Of a stretch of DNA of 64,000 nt, positions 34,425-42,340 are shown piece by piece. Position numbers and translations under genes: made by a program. The notes beneath the pieces are model-generated. The model made no database searches, was not told where the DNA came from, and saw only the letters and a program-made list of their open reading frames with translations. Position 1 is the first letter of the stretch; each line of letters starts with the position of its first letter. Origin of the DNA: DAMCZI01 sp032095175 (GTDB lineage Bacteria; Bacillota; Clostridia; Clostridiales; Caloramatoraceae); assembly GCA_032095175.1 (NCBI GenBank), contig DAMCZI010000006.1:1-64000 (forward strand). Reading direction: 5' to 3'.

Positions 34425-35807
34425 TTATCTAATTTTAACTTTAAAATCTCCCTTTATCCTTGTTGGATAGTCCTCAATTAGTAGATAAACTGGACTTTTA
34501 AATTTAATATTATTGTTAATATAATAATATATCCTTTGTTTATTTCCATCACAAAATCTACTTCCAATACTATCAATATCATATACTTTCCCGTTACTGT
34601 CCTTAAAACTATGGCTAAATATATGATATAAATGATTTTCATCTATAACTTCATCTTTTCCCAATTCAAATTCTATACAAAGTCCATCATAGCCATTACC
34701 AACAGAAATAAACTTCAGCCTATCATCTGGTGCCTTTATAAGCTTCTTACTATCAGTATCAACAATAACAGTTAATTTATCTTTATCAAGGGCCTTCATA
34801 CTGCTTCCTGTTATATAAAGTTCCCTTGGATTATTAAAGTAATTGCTCTGAAAATATAGTATTTGGTTATTATCATCTATTGTACTTGCAAATACACCAT
34901 TTCTTATGGTACTTCTAATCTCTCCATTTTCATCTACTATTGAAATATCATTGAAACCCAGTATCTTCTTTGAGTTGTTTTTGTCATACTCTATTTTAAC
35001 TGCAGCTCTGGTAGGAGTAATTGTTACATCCTTAAACAATATTCGCTGTCCTTCTATTTCAATGCTTTGATTTAGTGTGTATATCCTTTTCATATTTTCG
35101 AATTTTTTCTTATCTATTGGTATCTTGAAACTCATAATTGGAGTTAATATTCTATCTTTATCTGATAGAGAATTTTCAAAGTATTTTTCCTTTAATCTTA
35201 TGTTTAAACATATCTTATCCGGTATTACTGTTTTCTCTCCAAAATTGATATCTATAACCCCTTCAAGTTTTTTCTCTTTATTCATATCCTTATTACCAAA
35301 GGGCTCAAAGCTCATACTAGTCTTTAAATCTTCACCCTTTTCATCTTTAAACTCCATTGTTTCTATGAAAACAAATTTGTGATCACCCTTATTTTCAATT
35401 GAGTAAAATATTATAGCCTTAGAATCATCTACAATCATATCCTTTATTGTAAATACCAAGTCCTCATGCTCCTCTGACATATTTACCTGCTGAACAAAGT
35501 TGTTATCAACTGCATCCTTAATACCCTTATCATAATTTATAAGCTTTACAATGTATTCAAGTCCTGGTATTGTGCTAATATATTTTGCAAAGGCTGGTGA
35601 GATACGTATTGAGGTTACAAAGATTATGATGACTGCAACTGCTATATTTAAAAATTTTTTTACCTTTAATCTTTTCTTTTTCTTCTGTCCAATTTCTATT
35701 CCCTTTTTTATATATTCATCAATACAATCTGGCTTTGGAATACTGTTGATTTTTTCTCCCAATTCCATTAGCTCCTTTTCTTCCTCATCAAACATTCTTT
35801 TCACCAC
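34425..35807 (-). CDS. DUF4179-type anti-sigma protein
   Basis: 460 residues. Cytoplasmic N terminus (about 1-48), one membrane helix (FLNIAVAVIIIFVTSIRISPAF, about 49-70), then a large extracytoplasmic DUF4179-like part with beta-rich sequence. The start overlaps the ECF sigma gene by 20 bp. Expected to bind the sigma factor and release it on an envelope signal; the signal is unknown. Confidence 0.82.
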   Translation of the reverse strand: MVKRMFDEEEKELMELGEKINSIPKPDCIDEYIKKGIEIGQKKKKRLKVKKFLNIAVAVIIIFVTSIRISPAFAKYISTIPGLEYIVKLINYDKGIKDAVDNNFVQQVNMSEEHEDLVFTIKDMIVDDSKAIIFYSIENKGDHKFVFIETMEFKDEKGEDLKTSMSFEPFGNKDMNKEKKLEGVIDINFGEKTVIPDKICLNIRLKEKYFENSLSDKDRILTPIMSFKIPIDKKKFENMKRIYTLNQSIEIEGQRILFKDVTITPTRAAVKIEYDKNNSKKILGFNDISIVDENGEIRSTIRNGVFASTIDDNNQILYFQSNYFNNPRELYITGSSMKALDKDKLTVIVDTDSKKLIKAPDDRLKFISVGNGYDGLCIEFELGKDEVIDENHLYHIFSHSFKDSNGKVYDIDSIGSRFCDGNKQRIYYYINNNIKFKSPVYLLIEDYPTRIKGDFKVKIR

Positions 35808-36321
35808 CTCTATTTAATAATTCTCTCAACTGGTTTAGTCCCCTTGAAATCCAGGTTTTTACTGTACCCTCAGGGCAATCCATCAAAAGTGCTATATTTG
35901 ATACGGTCATATCCTGAAAATACTTTAAAACTATAACCTGCTTATATTTAGGTTCTAATTTTTCTACAGCAAGCCCTAAATCCATGCTATCCAAATTGCT
36001 TTCACTATCATCTGTAATTCTTTCTTCTTCAATAGATACTATTTTTCGTTTTCTCTTTTGCTCATCTATGCAGTAATTAATTAGTATTTTTGTTAACCAT
36101 GTATTGAAATACCTTGGTTCCTTAAGTCTATTTATTTTAATATAGGCTCTACAGGTTGTTTCCTGGATAGCCTCAAGTGCATCATGTTCATTCTTTAGAT
36201 AACAATAGGCAATGTTGTATAATTTATCCTTATTGACAGCTATAAGCCTGTAAAATGCTTCATCATTACCCTTTTTTGCAAGCTTAACCAATTCCTCATC
36301 GCCCAAGTGTTTCACCTCCAA
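35788..36321 (-). CDS. ECF-type RNA polymerase sigma factor
   Basis: 177 residues. Region 2: LAKKGNDEAFYRLIAVNKDKLYNIAYCYLKNEHDALEAIQETTCRAY; region 4: LEPKYKQVIVLKYFQDMTVSNIALLMDCPEGTVKTWISRGLNQLREL, both SigV/SigM-like. Followed by its overlapping DUF4179 anti-sigma gene. Start ATG 36321 with GGAGGTG ribosome site. I found no unambiguous ECF promoter upstream. Confidence 0.92.
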   Translation of the reverse strand: MEVKHLGDEELVKLAKKGNDEAFYRLIAVNKDKLYNIAYCYLKNEHDALEAIQETTCRAYIKINRLKEPRYFNTWLTKILINYCIDEQKRKRKIVSIEEERITDDSESNLDSMDLGLAVEKLEPKYKQVIVLKYFQDMTVSNIALLMDCPEGTVKTWISRGLNQLRELLNRGGEKNV

Positions 36322-36613
36322 CCAAGCTTTACTTTTAATCCTTCCTCATTTCATGCATTAGACTGAGAAGTATGGCATTTAGATTCAAAAATTGTAACAT
36401 TTATATATAATTCTTCATTTAAAAATAATAACCTTTAGTCACATTAAAAAAATAAACAAGTCATCTTACTCGTCCTTTAATTCTTTTCATCGTTACTCAA
36501 TCACTTACATACAGTTAATATGCGCACGATTGAGTGCCTAGAAAATAATCAAAATTGCTCCACAATCTGACTCATTTATTTGTTTTTAATGTACCTTATT
36601 TTCTAAAAACCTA

Positions 36614-36641
36614 TTGACATATTATGCATAGTGTGTAAAAT
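36614..36641 (+). promoter_or_regulatory. Promoter of the tandem RNA leader
   Basis: TTGACA (36614-36619), 16-bp spacer, TAAAAT (36636-36641); start expected near 36648. The interval 36322-36613 shows no gene. Confidence 0.75.
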
Positions 36642-36650
36642 ATATATAAA

Positions 36651-36748
36651 GTGAGTGTGCCTAGCCTATTGGCGAGCGGTACAGGGATTGTATCCTACAC
36701 GCAGAAACGCCTGCGGAGTCACATATTGGTGATTCCATGGGTTTTTTT
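36651..36748 (+). ncRNA. Riboswitch-like leader RNA, copy 1, with terminator
   Basis: Conserved blocks shared with copy 2: GTGAGTGTGCCTAGCC, GTACAGGGATT, ATCCTACACGCAGAAA and GCCTGCGGAGTCAC. Hairpin CGCAG/CTGCG (36701-36715) abuts a terminator GGAGTCAC / GTGATTCC (36715-36736) plus T7, so the two could compete. The class resembles what I remember of the guanidine-IV (mepA) motif, but I cannot verify that. It controls an ABC-2 transporter operon downstream. Confidence 0.6.
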
Positions 36749-36801
36749 ATTTCCCGGGAAATGTTTTACATATATTTGTACTTACACAACTATTATTGCT
36801 A

Positions 36802-37015
36802 AGTGAGTGTACCTAGCCTTACGGTGAGCAGTACAGGGATTATCATCCTACACGCAGAAATGCCTGCGGAGTCACTAATATAGTTTGCATTAAAATTCTT
36901 ATATTTCATATTCATAAACAGCCCTACTAAATTGGTTCGCCCCTTAGGATGTTTGTGAATATAAAATGTAATAGAATTTTTGCAACATATAATTGTGGTT
37001 CCACAGGCTTTTTAT
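36802..37015 (+). ncRNA. Riboswitch-like leader RNA, copy 2, terminator loop carries a repeat C insertion
   Basis: The same blocks as copy 1 from 36802 to 36875 (GTGAGTGTACCTAGCC ... GCCTGCGGAGTCAC). The terminator arms GGAGTCAC (36868-36875) and GTGGTTCC (36995-37002) are separated by a complete family C element instead of the 6-nt loop of copy 1; a T-rich tract follows. Because the insert is itself a long hairpin, the terminator stem can still close. Confidence 0.6.
36876..36994. repeat. Long-hairpin repeat, family C copy 3
   Basis: TAATATAGTTTGCATTAAAA...TTTTTGCAACATATAATT ends. The stem sequence TTCATAAACA / TGTTTGTGAA differs from copies 1 and 2 on both sides so that pairing is kept. 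The apical CCCTACTAAATTGGTTCG is conserved. Confidence 0.85.
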
Positions 37016-37049
37016 ATTTATCTTATTATATATTTTGGGAGGGGTTTAT

Positions 37050-37139
37050 ATGATTAAAAACTGCAGAAATGAAATTAAAAATTACACATGGAGAAATTAT
37101 CTTGAGAAAACGTTTCTTTTTGTCAAATTAAAAAGGTAG
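37050..37139 (+). CDS. Short ORF (29 aa) in the transporter leader
   Basis: Starts MIKNCRNEIKNYTW and ends KLKR; ATG 37050 follows GGGAGGGG with good spacing, and the stop is 17 bp before the GTG of the ABC ATPase. It could be a leader peptide coupling translation to the ATPase gene, or a decayed gene end. No family recognised. Confidence 0.45.
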   Translation: MIKNCRNEIKNYTWRNYLEKTFLFVKLKR

Positions 37140-37155
37140 TGGGGAGGGTGACATC

Positions 37156-38127
37156 GTGGAAAACATAATAGAGGTTAAAGGTTTAACCAAAGAATTTACA
37201 GTATATAAAAAGAAGGGGTTTATAAAAAGGGAAGCTTCATTGGTAAAGGCAGTATCCGACATATCCTTTAATGTTGCTGAGGGAGAGATACTTGCATTTA
37301 TAGGACCTAATGGAGCAGGAAAATCAACAACAATAAAGATGTTAACAGGTATACTTCAGCCAACTGGTGGGAACATTTCTGTAATGGGCTTTAATCCTTC
37401 ACGAGACAGAAGGAAAATTGCATATCACATAGGTACTGTATTCGGTCAGAAATCACAGCTGTGGTTTCATCTTCCGCCAAGGGACAGCTTTGAGCTGTTG
37501 GGAAGCATATACGATGTTCCAAAGGAAAAGTTAAAAAAGAGAGTAGACTATCTTACAGAGGTTATGGAAATTGAAGATTTAATGGATATTCCCGTAAGAA
37601 AGCTTTCCCTCGGGCAGAGAATAAGATGTGAAATTGCTGCCTCTTTAATACACAGTCCTGAAATAATGTTCCTTGACGAGCCAACAATAGGGCTTGATGT
37701 TATAGCAAAAAAGAACCTTAGAAATCTTATTAAAAGGATAAATCAAGAGGAGAAAACCACAATATTTCTAACCTCACACGACATGGGGGACATTGAAAAG
37801 CTCTGCAAAAGGATGATAATCATAAACTGTGGAACAATCCTTTTAGACGATGATGTAAAAAATCTAAAATATAACTATGATAATAAAAAGGTGATATCAA
37901 TAAGGTATGCCGAGGATATCAATAAAGAACCTGATGGACTCTCTATAATTAGTAAAGCACCAAATGGATTAAAGGTTGAAGTTGATACAGAAAAATCCAA
38001 TATAGATCAGGTTGTTGGAAGCCTTTTTAAACTTGGGACAGTTGATGATATAAGTATATCATCTAAACCACTTGAGGATATTATAGGTGATATATACAGC
38101 CTAAGGCAGGTGAAGGGCGGTGCGTAA
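37156..38127 (+). CDS. ABC-2 type transporter ATPase (COG4586-like)
   Basis: 323 residues. Walker A GPNGAGKST (about 52-60), signature LSLGQRIRCEIA, Walker B IMFLDEPTIGLDV, H-loop LTSHDMGD. The FTVYKKKGFIKREASLVKAV opening is typical of the COG4586 group, whose operons contain two paralogous permeases as here. GTG start with GGGGAGGGTGACATC upstream. Likely exporter of an unidentified compound; expression is probably gated by the two upstream RNA elements. Confidence 0.9.
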   Translation: MENIIEVKGLTKEFTVYKKKGFIKREASLVKAVSDISFNVAEGEILAFIGPNGAGKSTTIKMLTGILQPTGGNISVMGFNPSRDRRKIAYHIGTVFGQKSQLWFHLPPRDSFELLGSIYDVPKEKLKKRVDYLTEVMEIEDLMDIPVRKLSLGQRIRCEIAASLIHSPEIMFLDEPTIGLDVIAKKNLRNLIKRINQEEKTTIFLTSHDMGDIEKLCKRMIIINCGTILLDDDVKNLKYNYDNKKVISIRYAEDINKEPDGLSIISKAPNGLKVEVDTEKSNIDQVVGSLFKLGTVDDISISSKPLEDIIGDIYSLRQVKGGA

Positions 38128-38902
38128 ATATTCTAAAATACTTCAAATAAGCCTTAAGAACAGCTTTGCATATATAAAGGATTTTATAATATCAAATCTT
38201 TTCATGATAGTTATAATACTTGTCTATGTTCTTTTATGGAAAAGCATATATTCAAGTAAAATAAATATAGAATTCTCATTTAAAGAGATGATTTGGTACC
38301 TTATAGTAAACGAAATCGTTGTTTTAAGCAACAGTCAGGTGTTTAAGGATGTTGAAAGGGATATAAAAAATGGTGCAATTGCATACCACCTTAATAAGCC
38401 CTATAATTATCCTACCTTTATGTTCTTTGATACAATGGGAAAGAATATAACAAGCTTATTTATTAACCTTGTACTAGGAGGAATCCTCGGAATGGCTTTC
38501 GTTGGAGGAATTTCTTCATTAAAGGTACAAAACATTCCTTTTATGCTTGTTAATATAATATTAGGTATTATACTAAACCTTATAATATATATCCTAATTT
38601 CTCTTTCATCCTTCTGGGTTGAGGAGAACAGACCCTTTATATGGGTATACAGACAGTTTGTATTTGCTTTCGGAGGCTTCTTAGCTCCAATTACTCTTTT
38701 CCCAAAAGCAATATACAATATAACACTACACATGCCATGGACTTATGTTGCATATCACACTGCAAGAAGTTGTGTAAAATTCAGCTTTGAAGGGTTTTTA
38801 ACTACAGCCCTCTGGCAGATAGGATATATCCTTTTATTTGGAGGTCTTGCACTTTTAGTATTTAGAAAGGGGGCGAAGGTTTTAAATGTTAACGGCGGTT
38901 AA
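38120..38902 (+). CDS. ABC-2 type permease (COG4587-like)
   Basis: 260 residues with six membrane helices. GTG start overlapping the ATPase gene by 8 bp. ERDIKNGAIAYHLNKPYNYP after the second helix is the conserved loop of this family. Partner permease is the next gene (overlap 17 bp). Together with the ATPase they form a heteromeric exporter. Confidence 0.85.
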   Translation: MRKYSKILQISLKNSFAYIKDFIISNLFMIVIILVYVLLWKSIYSSKINIEFSFKEMIWYLIVNEIVVLSNSQVFKDVERDIKNGAIAYHLNKPYNYPTFMFFDTMGKNITSLFINLVLGGILGMAFVGGISSLKVQNIPFMLVNIILGIILNLIIYILISLSSFWVEENRPFIWVYRQFVFAFGGFLAPITLFPKAIYNITLHMPWTYVAYHTARSCVKFSFEGFLTTALWQIGYILLFGGLALLVFRKGAKVLNVNGG

Positions 38903-39683
38903 AAAACATTTTAGTCTTATAATGAAATATTTTGTATTCAATCTTAAATGCAGCTTGGAATACAGAACATCCTTTATTCTTCAGGTTGTAGGGATGGTTA
39001 TAAACAATTCATCCTTTCTATTCTTTTGGAGTGTGCTATTTAACAATGTTAATAATATAAAGGGCTATACCTTTTCAGATATTATGGTGCTCTGGGGACT
39101 TGCAACCTCAACCTATGGCTTTGTTTATATATTTTTAGGAAATGTAGGGGATCTATCAAACCTTATTGTATCAGGTGGGCTTGACAGTTACCTCATTCAG
39201 CCTAGGGATGTTGTAATAAACTCCTGTGCCTCAAGAACTCAGATGTCTGCATGGGGAGATTTACTATATGGGTTTATATTGTTCTTTATTTCCGGTAGTG
39301 TAACCTTAAAGGGACTGCTACTATTTACCCTATTTACTATAACTGGAGGACTGATATTTTTCTCAACCCTCCTTGTAGCCAATTCCCTATCCCTTTATCT
39401 TGGGAGCATCGAAAGCAGTAAAAGAATGATAGAGATGTTTTTTGTAACCTTCTCAACCTATCCAAAGGGCATATTCGGTAAATACCTCAGAATGGTATTT
39501 TATTCAATACTACCAATAGGCTTTGTTGTTTACATGCCCGCTGAAATAGTAAGAAACTTCGATTTTATAAAAATGCTAATCGTTTTCGCAGCAACAGCAC
39601 TTTATCTTTTAATTGCCTATGGAATATTCTATAGAGGGCTTAAAAGGTATGAGTCAGGAAACCTTATGGAGGGGAAGATATAA
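38886..39683 (+). CDS. ABC-2 type permease (COG3694-like)
   Basis: 265 residues, six membrane helices. LSNLIVSGGLDSYLIQPRDVVINSCASR is the family loop and parallels the one in the preceding permease. Last gene of the operon, followed within 6 bp by a strong hairpin. Confidence 0.85.
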   Translation: MLTAVKKHFSLIMKYFVFNLKCSLEYRTSFILQVVGMVINNSSFLFFWSVLFNNVNNIKGYTFSDIMVLWGLATSTYGFVYIFLGNVGDLSNLIVSGGLDSYLIQPRDVVINSCASRTQMSAWGDLLYGFILFFISGSVTLKGLLLFTLFTITGGLIFFSTLLVANSLSLYLGSIESSKRMIEMFFVTFSTYPKGIFGKYLRMVFYSILPIGFVVYMPAEIVRNFDFIKMLIVFAATALYLLIAYGIFYRGLKRYESGNLMEGKI

Positions 39684-39688
39684 AAGAA

Positions 39689-39725
39689 GCCAGCCTCTTG
39701 AAATGTCAAATGTCAAGAGGCTGGC
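39689..39725. terminator. Terminator hairpin, family E copy 1
   Basis: Perfect 13-bp arms GCCAGCCTCTTGA / TCAAGAGGCTGGC. Nearly the same hairpin occurs at 43780-43808, so the toxin-remnant island lies between the two copies. Confidence 0.85.
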
Positions 39726-39876
39726 ACATTTACCCTATCTCATCTTTTCACTGCATTATTAGTATTATGAAGTATTATACTTTATTAGTATAATTGATTT
39801 AACTATATTGGGCTATTATTATTTTTTGTGCAGTTACCCTATTATTAATTATGCATTTATTTTAGTAGTGCCATAA

Positions 39877-40317
39877 TTATGGTTCAATTTTCTCTAATAA
39901 CTCTTTAAAATTGTTAAAAATTAAATACGTGTTTTCATCATCTGTAGATTCATCAAAATTATATGAATCATCCCAATAATATATTCCTTGCAAATCTCCC
40001 TCAGTAATCATTACTATTATACCTTGTAATAAATCGTCACCTATTATAATAGCATGTTCCATTAAATCATCACCTAATTTATTCATCCAAGTACTAATAT
40101 CTGATGTCTTACTTTCTGTATTTATCCCATAAAGTACATCTATATTAATATATTCATCTATACTTTCAATATATATCTTATTTTCTTTCTTTTTATCTAC
40201 TATTCCACCATTATAGTTAGCTAAAAATTCTTTATATTCATCTGGCAAACTCACATTGAATTTTTTCTCTAAACCTTCTATTTCTAATTTAGATGCATTA
40301 CCAAATTTATTTATCAA
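39877..40317 (-). CDS. SMI1/KNR4-family immunity protein
   Basis: 146 residues. ASKLEIEGLEKKFNVSLPDEYKEFLANYNGG is the hallmark SMI1/KNR4 (SUKH) N-terminal block. The TTG start has AAGGAG about 10 nt upstream and follows a toxin-tip remnant by 16 bp. SUKH proteins neutralise nuclease toxins of polymorphic systems; the adjacent remnant is a WHH-type nuclease tip, a commonly seen pairing. Confidence 0.88.
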   Translation of the reverse strand: MINKFGNASKLEIEGLEKKFNVSLPDEYKEFLANYNGGIVDKKKENKIYIESIDEYINIDVLYGINTESKTSDISTWMNKLGDDLMEHAIIIGDDLLQGIIVMITEGDLQGIYYWDDSYNFDESTDDENTYLIFNNFKELLEKIEP

Positions 40318-40333
40318 AATAAATCAACTCCTT

Positions 40334-40495
40334 TTACTTTTTCTTCTTTATAGACATACCGCCTCTATGAGTGTAGTCTTTGTGAATTTCTTTATTAACT
40401 TCTTGCATTATTTTTCCGTCTTGATTATGGTGCCATGTATTATTTATAGCATCTCTTGGTCCATTAGGTGCTAATTCATCGGCTGTAACACTTAC
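40334..40495 (-). pseudogene. C-terminal tip of a WHH-type nuclease toxin (remnant)
   Basis: An open stretch of about 53 codons with no start: VTADELAPNGPRDAINNTWH, then HNQDGKIMQEVNKEIHKDYTHRGGM in two adjoining parts. The WHH and HxxYTHRGG pattern is that of the WHH group of HNH/EndoVII nucleases. A stop lies immediately upstream, so only the catalytic tip survives. It directly precedes its probable SUKH immunity gene. Confidence 0.75.
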
Positions 40496-40720
40496 TTATC
40501 AGCTTATGATGGTTTTGCAATCCTTGTTATCTTGGATTTAAATCTATTTCAACACATAAAAACATTAATGCTCCAATTACTAAAACATTAACCTTTGTAA
40601 CTTCTTTAACTGCATTATTTAGGTTATGTAGTATTAAATTTTCTTACTGTTATTGATTTATCTATATTGTACTATTACTGTTTTTTATGCAGTTAACTGA
40701 ATTATAGTTTTGCATCCTAG

Positions 40721-41143
40721 TTATTCAATCTCCAATTCAAATGAACCATTTACTTCTATTGTTGTATCAACTTCTATTTCTACATCATCTTCAAATTCAA
40801 CTACAATATCATCACCTAAGTCTTTAATTCTACACACAATAATATCACTATCATCTATTTTTTTTACTGTTGCTATTGCAGTAATATTTGAAGAATTATT
40901 AATAGATTGAATAAATCCATTTCTATACTCATCTATAACTTTGAATTCTGTTACTAAGTCTATTTTTAGACTACCATTTATAGTATCACCTTTTTTTCTC
41001 TTGATTGGAATATTAGTATTCTCCAGATATTCATCATATTCTATAAAATGAACATATACTCCTTCCAGAGAACTATTCACTTTAATTCTAGCCCATCTTT
41101 CATAGCCATCTCCATATATTTCTTCAATCTCATAACTTTTCAT
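40721..41143 (-). CDS. Hypothetical protein, probable immunity protein
   Basis: 140 residues, acidic, no signal peptide or membrane segment, beta-rich appearance (WARIKVNSSLEGVYVHFIEYDEYLEN... IVVEFEDDVEIEVDTTIEVNG). The AAGGAG ribosome site is in the 3' end of a toxin-tip remnant, just as for the SUKH gene, which suggests an immunity role. No family recognised. Confidence 0.65.
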   Translation of the reverse strand: MKSYEIEEIYGDGYERWARIKVNSSLEGVYVHFIEYDEYLENTNIPIKRKKGDTINGSLKIDLVTEFKVIDEYRNGFIQSINNSSNITAIATVKKIDDSDIIVCRIKDLGDDIVVEFEDDVEIEVDTTIEVNGSFELEIE

Positions 41144-41158
41144 TATTAAAACTCCTTA

Positions 41159-41710
41159 TTATAATTTGTTGAATGATTTTATGTCACTAGGCATCATTGA
41201 TTGGATTTTTCCATCTTTAAATATTACTACAACACCTTTTTTAGGCCTTGCCACTCCCTCTAAGTAATATATCTGTTTTCCATTAACTTCTCTAAATATA
41301 CCATTATTTTTAACTTTTAACACTTGATCAGTAAAATTGTTAAATCCATCTACAGTATTCTCAAATTCTGATGCATCAAATCCTTATCTTTCTGCTAATG
41401 AAGGTATACGTTATGGAGACTTTAACATTTGGTCTCTTATAGGTTTAGCCGCCCCCTTAGTAGCAATACCTTCTGTTGAAGCACTTCCTACTGCACCATT
41501 TTATGCTGAAATACTTTTATTGTATTCAACATTCTCTGCAAGTCTTCCATTGCTGTACATCGTTATTGTGTTTTTTATTCCGAATCTCTCTACTCCTTCC
41601 ATGATTAACGAAAGTTCAGCTGCGCCAAAACACACTGCTCCTATTTTAAATCCTGTATCAATAACATCAATCATGTCTCGGGGACCTATGGTCAGAAGTT
41701 ATGTCGGTGG
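41159..41710 (-). pseudogene. Polymorphic toxin remnant (pre-toxin segment plus C-terminal tip)
   Basis: Two broken reading segments on the minus strand: LTIGPRDMIDVIDTGFKIGA with what follows (ending at a TAA after ENVEYNKSIS), and a tip starting SLAER, an in-frame TAA, GFDASEFENTVDGFNNF and ending MMPSDIKSFNKL. At least one frame change and two stops. It precedes the 140-residue putative immunity gene. The toxin fold of the tip is not recognised. Confidence 0.6.
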
Positions 41711-41808
41711 AAGAACAAGTTCAGCAGATTATAAAGGAGTTTGAGGATTATCTGGGTACTCGTGACATAGAGGCCGTAAAAGCTATAATGCTGTTGTCAG
41801 AATACTAA
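41701..41808 (+). other. Short plus-strand ORF fragment
   Basis: 35 codons (MSVEEQVQQIIKEFEDYLGT...) without a ribosome site. Composition is more GC-rich than its surroundings, followed by a weak AAAACC/GGTTTT hairpin (about 41829-41844). Probably a remnant of another inserted gene; identity unknown. Confidence 0.3.
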
Positions 41809-41880
41809 TAGGCAACAGAGCCACCGATAAAAACCTCCGGTTTTTTAATGGATAAGTTATGTGTTCCAACACATGCAAAT

Positions 41881-41979
41881 TTACTCCTCTACTTCAAGGA
41901 AAGCTACAAAGGCAGAAGTATCTCCAACATAGCTTTCTATTGTTTTTAAGTTCTTTCCTCCTTTGATTGTTTTAGGCAT
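41881..41979 (-). CDS. Short ORF (32 aa) after the zinc-ribbon gene
   Basis: MPKTIKGGKNLKTIESYVGD to FLEVEE. It lies just past the terminator at 41986-42018 and has no good ribosome site before its ATG, so it may be a decayed gene end. Weak call. Confidence 0.25.
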   Translation of the reverse strand: MPKTIKGGKNLKTIESYVGDTSAFVAFLEVEE

Positions 41980-41985
41980 AGAAAA

Positions 41986-42018
41986 AAGGCTAACGCATTT
42001 TTCATCAGCGTTAACCTT
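41986..42018 (-). terminator. Terminator of toxin/immunity transcript
   Basis: Minus strand AAGGTTAACGC / GCGTTAGCCTT followed by a T tract, about 80 bp past the zinc-ribbon protein stop. Confidence 0.82.
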
Positions 42019-42095
42019 CATTATTACTATAAATATATATTTGACTTTTACTTTTGTTACTACTTACTGCATAAATGAGATTAGCTCATAATTGC

Positions 42096-42335
42096 TTATT
42101 CCTCAATGTTATATATCTTTACAGCAGCATCCTTTCCATTCTCAAAAAAGTACAACCTTTCGCATTTTGGACATCTCCATACATTATATTTAGGGGATGG
42201 AATCATAATTGGGTCAATGGAATCTACATTTAGAATATCATCCCATTCCTTATCAGTGTATACTTTTAATTCAATATCATTTGGTGCTTCATTGTTTGAT
42301 AGTAGTTCACCACATCTACATGTCATTTTCGCCAT
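42096..42335 (-). CDS. Small zinc-ribbon protein, probable immunity protein
   Basis: 79 residues from ATG 42335 (AAGGAGGTG 7 nt upstream). Two Cys pairs, CRCG near the N terminus and CPKC near residue 57, suggest a zinc ribbon. The toxin-tip stop TGA lies inside its ribosome site, so toxin and immunity gene were translationally coupled. Probable cognate of the CdiA-like tRNase tip. Confidence 0.72.
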   Translation of the reverse strand: MAKMTCRCGELLSNNEAPNDIELKVYTDKEWDDILNVDSIDPIMIPSPKYNVWRCPKCERLYFFENGKDAAVKIYNIEE

Positions 42336-42340
42336 AGTTT

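Noticed and set aside
36651..36748. T-box leader before the ABC-2 operon
   Set aside because: GTGGTTCC in copy 2 recalls a T-box, but there is no AGGGTGGnACCGCG core, no stem I specifier region and copy 1 lacks it.
41337..41744. 135-aa plus-strand ORF
   Set aside because: It is antisense to the toxin remnant, whose minus-strand translation is meaningful, and it has no ribosome site.
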